Positions 8,060 to 16,434 of a stretch of DNA of 64,000 nt are shown one piece after another. Source of the DNA: Pseudomonas fildesensis (GTDB lineage Bacteria > Pseudomonadota > Gammaproteobacteria > Pseudomonadales > Pseudomonadaceae); contig NZ_LFMW01000009.1 of the NCBI RefSeq assembly GCF_001050345.1, positions 62,001 to 126,000 of the forward strand, written 5' to 3'. Position 1 is the stretch's first letter. Each line of letters begins with the position of its first letter. The position numbers and the translations under genes are program-made. The notes under the pieces are model-generated. The model was not told the origin of the DNA, did no database searches, and saw only the letters and a list, made by a program, of their open reading frames with translations.

Positions 8060-10060
8060 TTAACGAACCAAGTGTAGGAACTGCAGGTGGCGCTCGTACT
8101 GGTCGAGGATGTCGTTGATGATCTGCTCCTTGGTGTAGCCCACCAAGTCGTAGTCCTGGCTGCCCTCGCTCAAGTGCACTTCCGCCCGGTAGTAGCGACG
8201 GTTATTGAGCTGCTTGGAACCCATTCCACCGCGTGCAAATGACGGAGTGAAATAGCCGCGCATCTGCACCTGATAAACGAACGGATGCTCTTCGCCGTGG
8301 CCGATTTCCAGGCTGACGCTGTCGTTGGACGGGTCTGGCTGGGTGACAACGTTGAGGCCTTTTTCGACAAACACGGCCGTCACTTCTTCGATCGCCGGAC
8401 GCACCGTGGTCTCAAGGAACCGGTACACCTCATCCCTTGACGGGAAATGCACCGCTTGGCTCAAACGCTGGCGCCAACCGCCAGTGCCCTTGCGTGAGCC
8501 CGATACCGGTGCCAATGAATGCAACTGGGCGATCTGCTTCTGCGATTCGAGGTGGAAGGCCTTGTGCAGCCCCCACATCATCAACAGCAGGATCATCGAG
8601 AACGGCAACGAGGTGAGCACCACCGCAGATTTCAGCGAGTCGATGCTGCCGGCAAACAGCAAGGCACTGGTGATCAGCGCGGTCATCGCGCCCCAGAATA
8701 CTCGCAGCCATTTCGGCCCATCTTCGTCGGCGTTACCGCCCTTGGACGACAGGGTGGACAGCACCACGGTGCCGGAGTCGGCCGAGGTGACGAAGAACAC
8801 GAAGCTGATAAACACCGTCACCGCGATGACAGTCTTGCTCCACGGGTAGGTTTCCAGCAGCAGGTAAAGGCTCATCGACGGATCATCAATGGCCGACTGA
8901 CCCAGCGCGGTCAGGCCGTGGTTAAGCACCTGGTCGATAGCGCTGTTGCCGAAAATCGACATCCACGCCAGGGTGAAGCCCAGCGGGATCAGCAGCACGC
9001 CAAACACGAATTCGCGGATGGTACGGCCACGGGAAATGCGCGCGATAAACAGGCCCACGAACGGCGACCATGCGATCCACCAGGCCCAGTAGAACACTGT
9101 CCAACCACCCAGCCAGTCGCTCGGTTTGTCGTAGGCGTACACGTCGAAGCTCTTGGTCGGCAAGGCCCCCAGGTAGTCACCGATGTTCTGGATCAGGGTG
9201 TTGAGCAAGTGCTGCGTGGGCCCGGCGAACAACACAAACAGCAGCAGTGCGCAGGCCAGCAGCATGTTGATGTCGGACATCACCCGCACGCCCTTGTCGA
9301 CACCGGCGACGGCGACGAGGATCGCCGCGCCCATCATCAGAGTGATCAGGCCGACCTGAATCCACTGGGTATGGGCAATGCCGAACAGGTAGTCGAGGCC
9401 TGCGTTGAGGTGCAGCACACCGAAGCCCATGTCGGCGCCGAGGCCGAACACCGTAGCAATGATGCCGAAGCCATCCACTGCATAACCGATGGGGCCGTTG
9501 ATACGCTTGCCGATCAGCGGGTACAGCGCCGAACGCAACGCCAGCGGCAGGTTATGCCGGTAGGCGAAGTACGCCAGGGCCATGCCGACAAAGGCAAACA
9601 CGCCCCAGCCGTGCAGACCCCAGTGCAGAAACAGAATCTGCATGGCCTGGCGCGCAGCGTCGGCGTTCATCGCCTCGCCCTGGGGCGGTTGCACCAGGTG
9701 CGTCAGCGGCTCGGAAACGCAGAAGAAAAACAGTGTGATGCTGATCCCGGCGGCGAACAGCATGCCGGCCCAGGACAGGTAACTGAATTCGGGCTCGTCG
9801 TGGTCGGCACCGAGTTTTATCTTGCCGTAGCCCGATAGCGCGGTGACCACCACGAAGACCAGATACAGGGTCATCGCCAGCATGTAGTACCAGCCGACCG
9901 TGTTGGCCGCCCAGTTTTGCGCCGCCAGCAGCCAGGCGCCGGCCTGTTGCGGGATAACGATGACAGTGATGCCGAACAGCAGGATGAAGCTTGCGGCGAA
10001 ATAGAACACGGGCGCATTCATGCGCACCTGGCCGCTGGGTGGGGTGGACGATGCACTCAT
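8060..10060 (-). CDS. betT: Choline transporter, BCCT family
   Basis: 666-aa secondary transporter of the betaine/choline/carnitine family that imports choline, the precursor of glycine betaine. About twelve membrane segments span residues 15-510. The family signature around TM8 reads FYWAWWIAWSPFVGLFIARI, followed by RGRT. The long cytoplasmic C-terminal tail (about 150 residues, ending FLHLVR) is typical of BetT-type, osmotically regulated members rather than short BetP-like ones. Upstream lies a 30-bp palindrome of BetI-operator type. The betIBA genes are not in the window, so the transporter is unlinked from them here. Confidence 0.92.
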   Translation of the reverse strand: MSASSTPPSGQVRMNAPVFYFAASFILLFGITVIVIPQQAGAWLLAAQNWAANTVGWYYMLAMTLYLVFVVVTALSGYGKIKLGADHDEPEFSYLSWAGMLFAAGISITLFFFCVSEPLTHLVQPPQGEAMNADAARQAMQILFLHWGLHGWGVFAFVGMALAYFAYRHNLPLALRSALYPLIGKRINGPIGYAVDGFGIIATVFGLGADMGFGVLHLNAGLDYLFGIAHTQWIQVGLITLMMGAAILVAVAGVDKGVRVMSDINMLLACALLLFVLFAGPTQHLLNTLIQNIGDYLGALPTKSFDVYAYDKPSDWLGGWTVFYWAWWIAWSPFVGLFIARISRGRTIREFVFGVLLIPLGFTLAWMSIFGNSAIDQVLNHGLTALGQSAIDDPSMSLYLLLETYPWSKTVIAVTVFISFVFFVTSADSGTVVLSTLSSKGGNADEDGPKWLRVFWGAMTALITSALLFAGSIDSLKSAVVLTSLPFSMILLLMMWGLHKAFHLESQKQIAQLHSLAPVSGSRKGTGGWRQRLSQAVHFPSRDEVYRFLETTVRPAIEEVTAVFVEKGLNVVTQPDPSNDSVSLEIGHGEEHPFVYQVQMRGYFTPSFARGGMGSKQLNNRRYYRAEVHLSEGSQDYDLVGYTKEQIINDILDQYERHLQFLHLVR

Positions 10061-10151
10061 GAACGATGCACCCCTGGGACGTGAGATGTGGCTGTAAATA
10101 ACGGACTCAGCAAAGGTAAGCCTCCTGTTGTGAGCGGGCAGCGAACCACCG

Positions 10152-10181
10152 GTTTAACTTGAACGAACATTCAAGTTAAAC
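10152..10181. promoter_or_regulatory. Palindromic operator upstream of betT, probable BetI site
   Basis: Perfect palindrome with 12-base arms GTTTAACTTGAA / TTCAAGTTAAAC and a 6-base centre CGAACA, 91 bases before the betT start. Known BetI (TetR-family, choline-relieved repressor) operators contain a TTGAA...TTCAA core, and betT genes are usual BetI targets. The assignment to BetI is inferred. Confidence 0.65.
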
Positions 10182-10252
10182 ATGGATAGGCGGTCTGGGA
10201 CTAATCGCAGGGCTGAGTGGTCGGGTATTCCTACACTAGCTCAAGGATTGGT

Positions 10253-10386
10253 TGTGGCGAGGGAGCTTGCTCCCGTTGGGGTGCGAAGCGCCCCCCCTGA
10301 AAAGCCCACCGCCCTATTCCAGAATGAATGAGGCGGCTGATCCAGGGCTGCTGCGCAGCCCAACGGGAGCAAGCTCCCTCGCCACA
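10253..10386. repeat. REPIN (paired REP elements)
   Basis: TGTGGCGAGGGAGCTTGCTC at the left end is answered by GAGCAAGCTCCCTCGCCACA at the right end, about 75 bases apart. This is the typical Pseudomonas pair of inverted REP sequences mobilised by RAYT transposases (none is in this window). Confidence 0.85.
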
Positions 10387-10417
10387 GGTTAGTCCTCAGC
10401 GGTCAGCGGAAGTGCCG

Positions 10418-11344
10418 TTACTTCTGGGCGCCATCATCATGCTGCAGATTTGCCTGCGTGATGTTCGCATCGGCCGGCACGCTGCGGGTCAGCCAGACAT
10501 TGCCGCCAATCGTCGAGCCCTTGCCAATAGTGATGCGCCCCAGAATGGTCGCCCCGGCGTATATCACCACATCGTCCTCGACGATTGGGTGACGCGGATG
10601 ACCCTTCTGCAACTGCCCATCCTCATCGGCCGGGAAGCGCTTGGCGCCCAACGTCACCGCCTGATAGATGCGCACACCCTCGCCGATGATCGCGGTCTCA
10701 CCGATCACCACGCCCGTCCCGTGGTCGATAAAGAAGCTCGGGCCGATTTGCGCGCCGGGGTGAATATCGATACCCGTGGCCGAATGGGCGATCTCCGCGC
10801 TGATCCGCGCCAACAGCGGCAAACCGGCACGGTACAAATGGTGCGCCAGGCGATGATGAATCACCGCCAGGATGCCCGGATAGCACAGCAGCACTTCGTC
10901 CACGCTACGGGCAGCCGGGTCGCCGTGGTAGGCGGCCAGCACGTCGGTGTCGAGCAGGCTGCGCAGGGACGGCAAGGCCAGGGCAAAATCCTGGATCAGG
11001 CGGATGGCGTGAGCATCGACCTCGCGGTCATCCTGGGCGCTCTGGCGGGCAGCGTAACGCAGCTCGAGGCGCGCCTGGCCGAGCAACGCGTTGAGGGCGA
11101 CGTCGAGGGTATGGCCGACATAAAAGTCTTCACTTTCTTCACGCAGGTCCACCGGCCCCAAGCGCATCGGGAACAGCGCGCCGCACAGCGCTTCAAGAAT
11201 CTGCGCCACCGCTTCGCGCGACGGCAATTCGCGCCCGCCATGCTCGCCACTCAACCGGCCATTGCGCGCTCGCCACTGGTCCCGGGCGCCGCGCAGCTGG
11301 CTGACGATGGTCTGTAATTGCCAATGACTGGAACGCTCACTCAA
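10418..11344 (-). CDS. epsC: Serine O-acetyltransferase, EpsC type
   Basis: 308-aa enzyme making O-acetylserine from serine and acetyl-CoA, the carbon skeleton for cysteine. The C-terminal half has left-handed beta-helix hexapeptide repeats (IDIHPGAQIGPSFFIDHGTG, VVIGETAIIGEGVRIYQ) with the catalytic His/Asp of the SAT family; the N-terminal half is helical. The frame stays open 35 codons further upstream, but those residues are encoded by an inverted repeat. I therefore place the start at TTG 11344, preceded by GAAGG, giving LSERSSHW (Met in vivo). It diverges from dcyD, another cysteine gene. Confidence 0.85.
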   Translation of the reverse strand: MSERSSHWQLQTIVSQLRGARDQWRARNGRLSGEHGGRELPSREAVAQILEALCGALFPMRLGPVDLREESEDFYVGHTLDVALNALLGQARLELRYAARQSAQDDREVDAHAIRLIQDFALALPSLRSLLDTDVLAAYHGDPAARSVDEVLLCYPGILAVIHHRLAHHLYRAGLPLLARISAEIAHSATGIDIHPGAQIGPSFFIDHGTGVVIGETAIIGEGVRIYQAVTLGAKRFPADEDGQLQKGHPRHPIVEDDVVIYAGATILGRITIGKGSTIGGNVWLTRSVPADANITQANLQHDDGAQK

Positions 11345-11371
11345 GGGAAGACCTTCGGTAGTTGGAAGCAG

Positions 11372-11427
11372 CAAGCTTGAAGCGGCAAGTAAAAGCAACC
11401 TGGCTTTTACTTGCCGCTTGAGGCTTG
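11372..11427. repeat. Inverted repeat in the epsC upstream region
   Basis: Arms 11372-11396 and 11403-11427 (core GCGGCAAGTAAAAGC / GCTTTTACTTGCCGC) pair with two mismatches around AACCTG. A related CAAGCTT/GCGGCAAG-type sequence occurs near the gabT 3' end (54141-54200), so this is probably a dispersed element. It lies just upstream of the epsC start and may affect its expression. Confidence 0.6.
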
Positions 11428-11530
11428 CAGCTTGTCGCTGAATTTCCACCTACTTTACGACATGCATTGGGGGCGGCCTTAATAACCAATCATGCCGAGC
11501 ATATAACCAACATCCATAAGCGATTGACGG

Positions 11531-11559
11531 TTGCCCGATGAAAAGTGCCTGCCTATAGT
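11531..11559 (+). promoter_or_regulatory. Predicted sigma70 promoter of dcyD
   Basis: TTGCCC (11531-11536) and TATAGT (11554-11559) with 17-base spacing lie 30 bases before the dcyD start. Upstream are two ATAACCAA words (11482, 11503), which recur near other sulfur genes here and may be part of CysB-type activator sites. Confidence 0.45.
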
Positions 11560-11588
11560 CACGCAATACTTATCAACCGTGCGTAGCC

Positions 11589-12587
11589 ATGATCAAACAA
11601 CAGCTCGACCGTTTTAACCGTCTGGAACTGCTGGGCGGTGCCACCGCCCTGGAAAAACTCGAGCGGCTGTCGAACTGGCTGGGACGCGATATTTACGTTA
11701 AACGCGATGACACCACACCACTGGCCATGGGCGGCAACAAGCTGCGCAAACTCGAATACCTGGCGGCCGATGCGCTTGCCCAAGGCGCCGACACCCTGGT
11801 GACCGCCGGCGCGATCCAGTCCAACCACGTACGCCAGACGGCTGCCCTCGCCGCCAAGCTCGGCCTGGGCTGCGTCGCCCTGCTGGAAAACCCTACCGGC
11901 ACCGAAGACCCCAACTACCTGGGCAACGGCAACCGCCTGCTGCTGGAGTTGTTCGACGCCAAGGTCGAATTGGTCGAGAACCTCGATAACGTCGACGACC
12001 AACTCAACGCCCTCGCCGACCGCCTGCGCAGCAACGGCAAGAAGCCGTACCTCGTGCCCATCGGTGGTTCCAATGCGCTCGGCGCCCTGGGTTATGTGCG
12101 CGCCGGGCTGGAACTGGCCGGGCAGATCGAAGCCAGCGGGATCGATTTTGCCGCCGTGGTGCTCGCCTCCGGCAGTGCCGGCACTCACAGCGGCCTGGCA
12201 TTGGCGCTGAGTGAAGTGCTGCCGAACCTGCCGGTGATTGGCGTCACCGTGTCGCGCACCGACGAGACCCAGCGCCCGAAAGTCCAAGGCCTGGCCGAAC
12301 GCACTGCCGAGTTGCTGGGTGTGGACATTCCCGAGGCGTTCAAGGTGATCCTGTGGGACGAGTACTTCGGCCCGCGCTACGGCGAGCCGAACGCCGGCAC
12401 CCTGTCGGCGATCAAGCTGCTGGCGAGCCAGGAAGGCCTGCTGCTGGACCCGGTCTACACTGGCAAGGCCATGGCCGGCTTGCTGGATGGCATCGGGCGT
12501 CAGCGGTTCGAGGACGGCCCGATCATTTTCCTGCATACCGGTGGGGCGCCGGCGTTGTTTGCCTACGACCGCGTTCTAACGGATTGA
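11589..12587 (+). CDS. dcyD: D-cysteine desulfhydrase
   Basis: 332-aa PLP enzyme of the ACC deaminase/DcyD branch of fold-type II. It breaks D-cysteine into pyruvate, ammonia and sulfide, allowing D-cysteine to serve as sulfur source and limiting its toxicity. The PLP lysine is Lys51 in [10 protein letters not shown], followed by the substrate loop QSNHVRQTA. The glycine loop SGSAGTHSG binds the phosphate, and the family end [11 protein letters not shown] is present. The length agrees with E. coli DcyD (328 aa). It lies 275 bases upstream of the cystine transporter genes, the same partnership as in enteric yedO-fliY-yecSC. Confidence 0.9.
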   Translation: MIKQQLDRFNRLELLGGATALEKLERLSNWLGRDIYVKRDDTTPLAMGGNKLRKLEYLAADALAQGADTLVTAGAIQSNHVRQTAALAAKLGLGCVALLENPTGTEDPNYLGNGNRLLLELFDAKVELVENLDNVDDQLNALADRLRSNGKKPYLVPIGGSNALGALGYVRAGLELAGQIEASGIDFAAVVLASGSAGTHSGLALALSEVLPNLPVIGVTVSRTDETQRPKVQGLAERTAELLGVDIPEAFKVILWDEYFGPRYGEPNAGTLSAIKLLASQEGLLLDPVYTGKAMAGLLDGIGRQRFEDGPIIFLHTGGAPALFAYDRVLTD

Positions 12588-12597
12588 ACACGGGCTA

Positions 12598-12690
12598 AAT
12601 GTGGTGGGGGGCTTGCTCCCGATGGCGGTGTTTCAGTATCAGATGAGCTGACTGTCACGCCGCTATCGGGAGCAAGCCCCCTCCCACATT
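12598..12690. repeat. REPIN between dcyD and tcyJ
   Basis: A GGGGGGCTTGCTCCCGAT-type REP and its inverse, GGGAGCAAGCCCCCTCCCAC, face each other across a 40-base spacer. It begins 10 bases after the dcyD stop and may act as a terminator or mRNA-stabilising structure. Confidence 0.85.
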
Positions 12691-12710
12691 GGGGCTGCGC
12701 TATATTCCAA

Positions 12711-12768
12711 ATAAGCATAAAATAATTTATTTATATTATTTTCAAGTCTTAAAAACCCGCTTTATAGT
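12711..12768 (+). promoter_or_regulatory. AT-rich promoter region of the cystine transporter operon
   Basis: A very AT-rich tract (TATATTCCAAATAAGC and following bases) precedes TATAGT at 12763-12768, a good -10 hexamer; the -35 (TTTCAA, 12740) is weak. Weak -35 plus AT-rich upstream DNA fits activation by a LysR regulator such as CysB. The ATATTCC word also occurs before the sfnB-type operon. Confidence 0.45.
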
Positions 12769-12862
12769 CGCGCCGTAGGCGAAGACGCGCTACGCGCTTT
12801 AAGGCAGGATACGACTACCGCGTCACCTGCTTCGCTCAACATAAAAAACACAGGGGCTGTTC

Positions 12863-13663
12863 ATGACTATTTCCGTATTCCGTCGCACCTTGCTGGTGGG
12901 CACATTGGGGCTGGCTCTCGGGGCTGGTCTGTTGGGCCAGGCAGTTGCCGGCGAGCAGCTGGACAAGATCAAGAAGGCTGGCGAGATCAAGATCGGCCTG
13001 GAAGGCACCTACCCACCGTTCAGCTTTCAGGATGAAAAAGGCAAACTGGCAGGCTTCGAAGTCGAACTTTCCGAAGCGCTGGCCAAAGAACTGGGCGTGA
13101 AGATCAAGCTGCAGGCCACCAAATGGGACGGCATTTTGGCGGCATTGGAATCCAAGCGTCTGGATGCCGTGATCAACCAGGTGACCATCTCCGAAGAGCG
13201 CAAGAAAAAATACGATTTCTCCGAGCCCTACACCGTTTCCGGAATTCAAGCGCTGGTACTGAAAAAGAACGAAGACAAACTCAACATCAAATCCGCCGCC
13301 GACCTGGCCGATAAAAAGGTGGGTGTGGGCCTGGGCACCAACTACGAGCAGTGGGTGAAAGCCAATGTGCCAAACGCTGATATCCGTACCTACGAAGATG
13401 ACCCAACCAAGTTCCAGGACCTGCGCATCGGCCGCATCGACGCCATCCTGATCGACCGCCTGGCTGCCCTGGAATACGCCAAAAAAGCCCCGGACACCGT
13501 CGCTGCCGGTGATGCCTTCTCCCGTCAGGAAGCCGGTGTTGCCCTGCGCAAAGGCGAGCCTGAACTGCTTGAGGCGGTGAACAAGGCCCTCGACAAATTG
13601 CGCGCAGACGGCACCTTGAAGAAGCTGTCGGATAAGTACTTCAACGCTGACGTTACCCAATAA
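12863..13663 (+). CDS. tcyJ: L-cystine ABC transporter substrate-binding protein
   Basis: 266-aa periplasmic binding protein (SBP_bac_3 family), FliY/TcyJ type. A signal peptide with a long hydrophobic stretch ends near AVAGEQ. The mature protein has the amino acid-binding signature GTYPPFSFQDEKGKLAGFEVEL, and further conserved blocks are KWDGILAALESKRLD and SGIQALVL. The stop overlaps the next start (TAATG). Gene order with permease, ATPase and dcyD upstream supports cystine, though other polar amino acids are possible. Confidence 0.85.
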   Translation: MTISVFRRTLLVGTLGLALGAGLLGQAVAGEQLDKIKKAGEIKIGLEGTYPPFSFQDEKGKLAGFEVELSEALAKELGVKIKLQATKWDGILAALESKRLDAVINQVTISEERKKKYDFSEPYTVSGIQALVLKKNEDKLNIKSAADLADKKVGVGLGTNYEQWVKANVPNADIRTYEDDPTKFQDLRIGRIDAILIDRLAALEYAKKAPDTVAAGDAFSRQEAGVALRKGEPELLEAVNKALDKLRADGTLKKLSDKYFNADVTQ

Positions 13664-14328
13664 TGGAAGCAAAGCTCCAACTCGTCCTGGATTCCACGCC
13701 CTTCTTGATGCAGGGCGTGTACTTCACCGTCATCTTGAGCCTGGGCGGGATGTTTTTCGGCTTCCTGCTAGGCTTTGGTCTGGCGTTAATGCGCCTGTCG
13801 CGGTTCAAGCTGGTGAACTGGGTAGCCCGCGTCTACGTGTCGTTCTTTCGCGGCACGCCGTTGCTGGTACAGCTGTTCATGATGTATTACGGCTTGCCGC
13901 AAGTGGGCATCGAACTGGACCCGATTCCCGCCGCCCTGATCGGCCTCTCGCTGAACATGGCCGCTTATATCTGTGAAACCCTACGTGCCGCCATCAGCTC
14001 CATCGAGCGTGGCCAGTGGGAAGCTGCCGCCAGTATCGGTATGACCCGCGTGCAGACCCTGCGTCGGGCGATCCTGCCGCAGGCGATGCGTACGGCACTG
14101 CCGCCATTGGGTAACAGCTTTACCTCGCTGGTGAAGGACACCTCACTGGCGGCAACCATTCAAGTGCCGGAGCTGTTGCGCCAGGCACAACTGGTGTCTG
14201 CGCGGACCTTCGAAATGTTTGCCATGTACCTGTCGGCCGCCCTGATCTATTGGGTGCTCATCAGTATCCTTGCGCATGTGCAAAACGTTCTTGAAGACCG
14301 GGTCAACCGGCATGACCTGGAGTCTTGA
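13663..14328 (+). CDS. tcyL: L-cystine ABC transporter permease
   Basis: 221-aa inner-membrane subunit of the HisM/YecS family. Several membrane segments are visible, with SFFRGTPLLVQLFMMYYG after the second. The EAA loop EAAASIGMTRVQTLRRAILPQ contacts the ATPase. The start codon shares one base with the preceding stop codon, and tcyN begins three bases after its stop, so all three subunits form a coupled operon. The symbol follows the enteric tcyJLN naming. Confidence 0.88.
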   Translation: MEAKLQLVLDSTPFLMQGVYFTVILSLGGMFFGFLLGFGLALMRLSRFKLVNWVARVYVSFFRGTPLLVQLFMMYYGLPQVGIELDPIPAALIGLSLNMAAYICETLRAAISSIERGQWEAAASIGMTRVQTLRRAILPQAMRTALPPLGNSFTSLVKDTSLAATIQVPELLRQAQLVSARTFEMFAMYLSAALIYWVLISILAHVQNVLEDRVNRHDLES

Positions 14329-14331
14329 AGC

Positions 14332-15078
14332 ATGATCGTGGTTGAAAAACTGACCAAACAATTCAACGGTCAGGTGGTGCTCAACGGCATCGACCTTGAG
14401 GTCAAGGAAGGCGAAGTCGTCGCCATCATCGGCCCCAGCGGTTCCGGCAAGACCACCTTCCTGCGCTGCCTGAATTTCCTCGAAGAACCCACCAGCGGGC
14501 GCATCAAGGTCGGTGATATCGAGATCGACAGCAGCAAGCCGCTCAACCAGCAACAAGGCCTGGTGCGGCGCCTGCGCCAGCACGTGGGTTTTGTGTTCCA
14601 GAACTTCAACCTGTTCCCGCACCGCACCGCGCTGGAAAACGTCATCGAAGGCCCGATTGTGGTCAAGAAGATGCCACGTGACGCGGCCACGGCCCTGGGT
14701 CTCAAGCTGCTGGCCAGGGTCGGCCTGGCGGGCAAGGAAGCGTCTTACCCACGGCGCCTGTCCGGTGGCCAGCAACAGCGCGTGGCGATTGCCCGTGCGT
14801 TGGCCATGGAGCCGGAGGTGATTCTGTTCGACGAACCTACCTCGGCCCTCGACCCGGAACTGGTGGGTGAAGTGCTGGCGACCATTCGCAGCCTCGCCGA
14901 AGAAAACCGCACGATGGTGATCGTCACCCACGAAATGAGCTTTGCCCGCGACGTGGCCAACCGGGTGATCTTCTTCGACAAGGGCGTGATCGTGGAGCAA
15001 GGCGAAGCCAAGGCGTTGTTCGCCAACCCCAAGGAAGAACGCACCCAGCAGTTCCTGAGCAAATTTTTAGCCCACTGA
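14332..15078 (+). CDS. tcyN: L-cystine ABC transporter ATP-binding protein
   Basis: 248-aa ATPase of the GlnQ/HisP class. Walker A is GPSGSGKTT, the signature [16 protein letters not shown], and Walker [20 protein letters not shown]; the switch His is in [11 protein letters not shown]. It ends the tcyJLN operon and is followed by a REPIN 12 bases after its stop. Confidence 0.88.
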   Translation: MIVVEKLTKQFNGQVVLNGIDLEVKEGEVVAIIGPSGSGKTTFLRCLNFLEEPTSGRIKVGDIEIDSSKPLNQQQGLVRRLRQHVGFVFQNFNLFPHRTALENVIEGPIVVKKMPRDAATALGLKLLARVGLAGKEASYPRRLSGGQQQRVAIARALAMEPEVILFDEPTSALDPELVGEVLATIRSLAEENRTMVIVTHEMSFARDVANRVIFFDKGVIVEQGEAKALFANPKEERTQQFLSKFLAH

Positions 15079-15460
15079 CACCGCTCCGAATGTGGCGAGG
15101 GAGCTTGCTCCCGCTGGGCTGCGTAGCGGCCCAAAAAATCCTGGGAGCGCTTCGCACTCCAGCGTGAGCAAGCGCCCTCGCCACAACAAGCGGCTCCTAC
15201 AGTAAATCCTCATCCGTGGGCGTAAAACACCACGTGACGCACACCCAAAAATCCCCCTCCCAGTCAGACCCTTCTGAATCTGCTCCAACCTGCCGTTTAG
15301 CCCTTTGCCGCCATTGACGCCCCCTGGCCAACCCTCTTATCTAGCACCCAGAGGATTGGATCCTATCCCGGCTACTCACTGAATCGTTCATTTCGGACCA
15401 CCGCGCACCCGCGCCAACGGTCCGGAACGATTGCTGCTGGCTGCATCAAGGAGATTACTT
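15079..15460. other. Intergenic region before the two-repeat protein
   Basis: 382 bases. The left third is the REPIN at 15091-15185. The rest contains no open frame with a ribosome-binding site and no clear hairpin. The last 13 bases supply the ribosome-binding site AAGGAG of the next gene. Confidence 0.5.
15091..15185. repeat. REPIN after tcyN
   Basis: TGTGGCGAGGGAGCTTGCTC on the left and an imperfect inverse (GTGAGCAAGCGCCCTCGCCA) on the right, enclosing GCTGCGTAGC- and GAGCGCTTCGC-type stems. The same subfamily occurs at 10253 and 47146. Confidence 0.8.
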
Positions 15461-16246
15461 ATGACGCGCACTGCAACCCCGGCCATGCTCACCGCCCCGA
15501 CCTTGCCCCAGGCCCTTGGAAACGGCATCAATGCCCTCGCCGCCAGCCGGCTGCAGGTCGACATCGCGCCCTATCCCGGCATGGATGAAGGCGACCTGAT
15601 CGAGCTGTTCTGGAACAACTGCTTTGCCGATTCGCGGCGGGTCACCGCCTGCAAGGTCGGCATTCCAACGCGCCTGCGGGTCCCCGAAAGTTTTGTGCAG
15701 GAGGGGGCCGCACGGGTTCACTACCAGGTCATGCAGATCGGCCATGGCCCCGCGCGTTCGGCCGTGACGCGAGTGCGCGTCAAGACCGACTGTCCCGGCG
15801 GTCGGCCCTCGGCCCTGTACACCGACGAAAACCAGAACCTCGCGCCGGTCAACCTGCCCGACACCATCCGCCGTTACGGGGTCAACAGCAGCCAGGTACG
15901 ACGCGGTATTCCCCTGACCATCGAGCCCTACCTGAACATGGCCAGCGGTGACGCGATCACGCTGCGCTGGGGCGACGTGCGCTTGGACCTGCCAGCCCTC
16001 CAGCCCCGGGACGTCGGGCAGGCGGTGCAGGTGTGGATGCCTTCGGCGGTGATTGTCGAAGCCGGCGACGACAGCCGGCTGGAGGTGACGTACTGCATCC
16101 TCGATTGCGTGGGCAATAATTCACGCTGGGCGCCGGCCCGCACCTTGCGCATCGCCGCCTGCCCGCCACAGGCGCCGACCCGCCTGGCCAGGGCCGCGCT
16201 GATCTATCAACCGCGTCGCCTCGGCTCCCCCTTGGAACCTGGGTAA
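15461..16246 (+). CDS. Uncharacterised protein with two Ig-like repeats
   Basis: 261-aa protein of unknown function. ATG 15461 is preceded by AAGGAG at the right distance; an earlier in-frame start has none. Two about 90-residue units resemble each other: residues 33-125 begin IAPYPGMDEGDLIELFWNN, and residues about 155-245 begin IEPYLNMASGDAITLRWGD. Both end with Val-rich strands plus D.xG..S/A..AR. This pattern of beta strands suggests immunoglobulin-like folding. There is no signal peptide or membrane segment, so it is probably cytoplasmic or exported by an unknown route. It is not obviously linked to the neighbouring sulfur genes. Confidence 0.6.
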   Translation: MTRTATPAMLTAPTLPQALGNGINALAASRLQVDIAPYPGMDEGDLIELFWNNCFADSRRVTACKVGIPTRLRVPESFVQEGAARVHYQVMQIGHGPARSAVTRVRVKTDCPGGRPSALYTDENQNLAPVNLPDTIRRYGVNSSQVRRGIPLTIEPYLNMASGDAITLRWGDVRLDLPALQPRDVGQAVQVWMPSAVIVEAGDDSRLEVTYCILDCVGNNSRWAPARTLRIAACPPQAPTRLARAALIYQPRRLGSPLEPG

Positions 16247-16259
16247 CAGCCCTTCTATG

Positions 16260-16311
16260 CATATTCCTAAAAGTTAGTTTATTTAAAGATTTAACACGCC
16301 TAGGGTATATA
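16260..16311 (+). promoter_or_regulatory. AT-rich promoter region of the sulfur-source operon
   Basis: ATATTCCTAAAAGTTAG followed by an AT-rich stretch and TATATA at 16306-16311, a plausible -10. No good -35 is visible, so an activator is likely. It resembles the tcyJ upstream region (ATATTCC, then an AT tract, then TATA). Confidence 0.4.
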
Positions 16312-16371
16312 CACCGGACCACCGGACATTCCTGATTTTTCTGTTTTCATTTCATTGAATGCGAGGTCGGT

Positions 16372-16434
16372 ATGGTCAGAATTACCCCGGTGCATAACGC
16401 CAGGGCATTACGTGCAGCCAAGGAGCGGCGCTGA
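16372..16434 (+). CDS. Putative 20-aa leader peptide upstream of the sfnB-type operon
   Basis: A short open frame MVRITPVHNARALRAAKERR whose stop overlaps the next start in TGATG. GAGG lies 6 bases before its ATG. The AAGGAG used by the following gene lies inside it, so its translation could expose or block that site. It is strongly basic with no membrane character. It contains no cysteine or methionine run, so classic attenuation is not obvious. Real translation is unproven. Confidence 0.4.
   Translation: MVRITPVHNARALRAAKERR

Larger units (their letters stand above)
10061..10417. other. Intergenic region between betT and epsC
   Basis: 357 bases without a gene. From left to right it holds the presumed betT promoter region with the 30-bp palindrome (10152-10181), then a REPIN (10253-10386) that sits close to the epsC 3' end and could act as its terminator. 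I see nothing else. Confidence 0.6.

Noticed and set aside
8519..9838. 439-codon plus-strand frame opposite betT
   Set aside because: Low-complexity antisense product; the minus strand has a full BCCT transporter.
11345..11449. N-terminal extension of epsC (35 codons upstream of TTG 11344)
   Set aside because: Encoded by an inverted repeat, gives a non-family Leu/Ser-rich segment; TTG 11344 has the ribosome-binding site.
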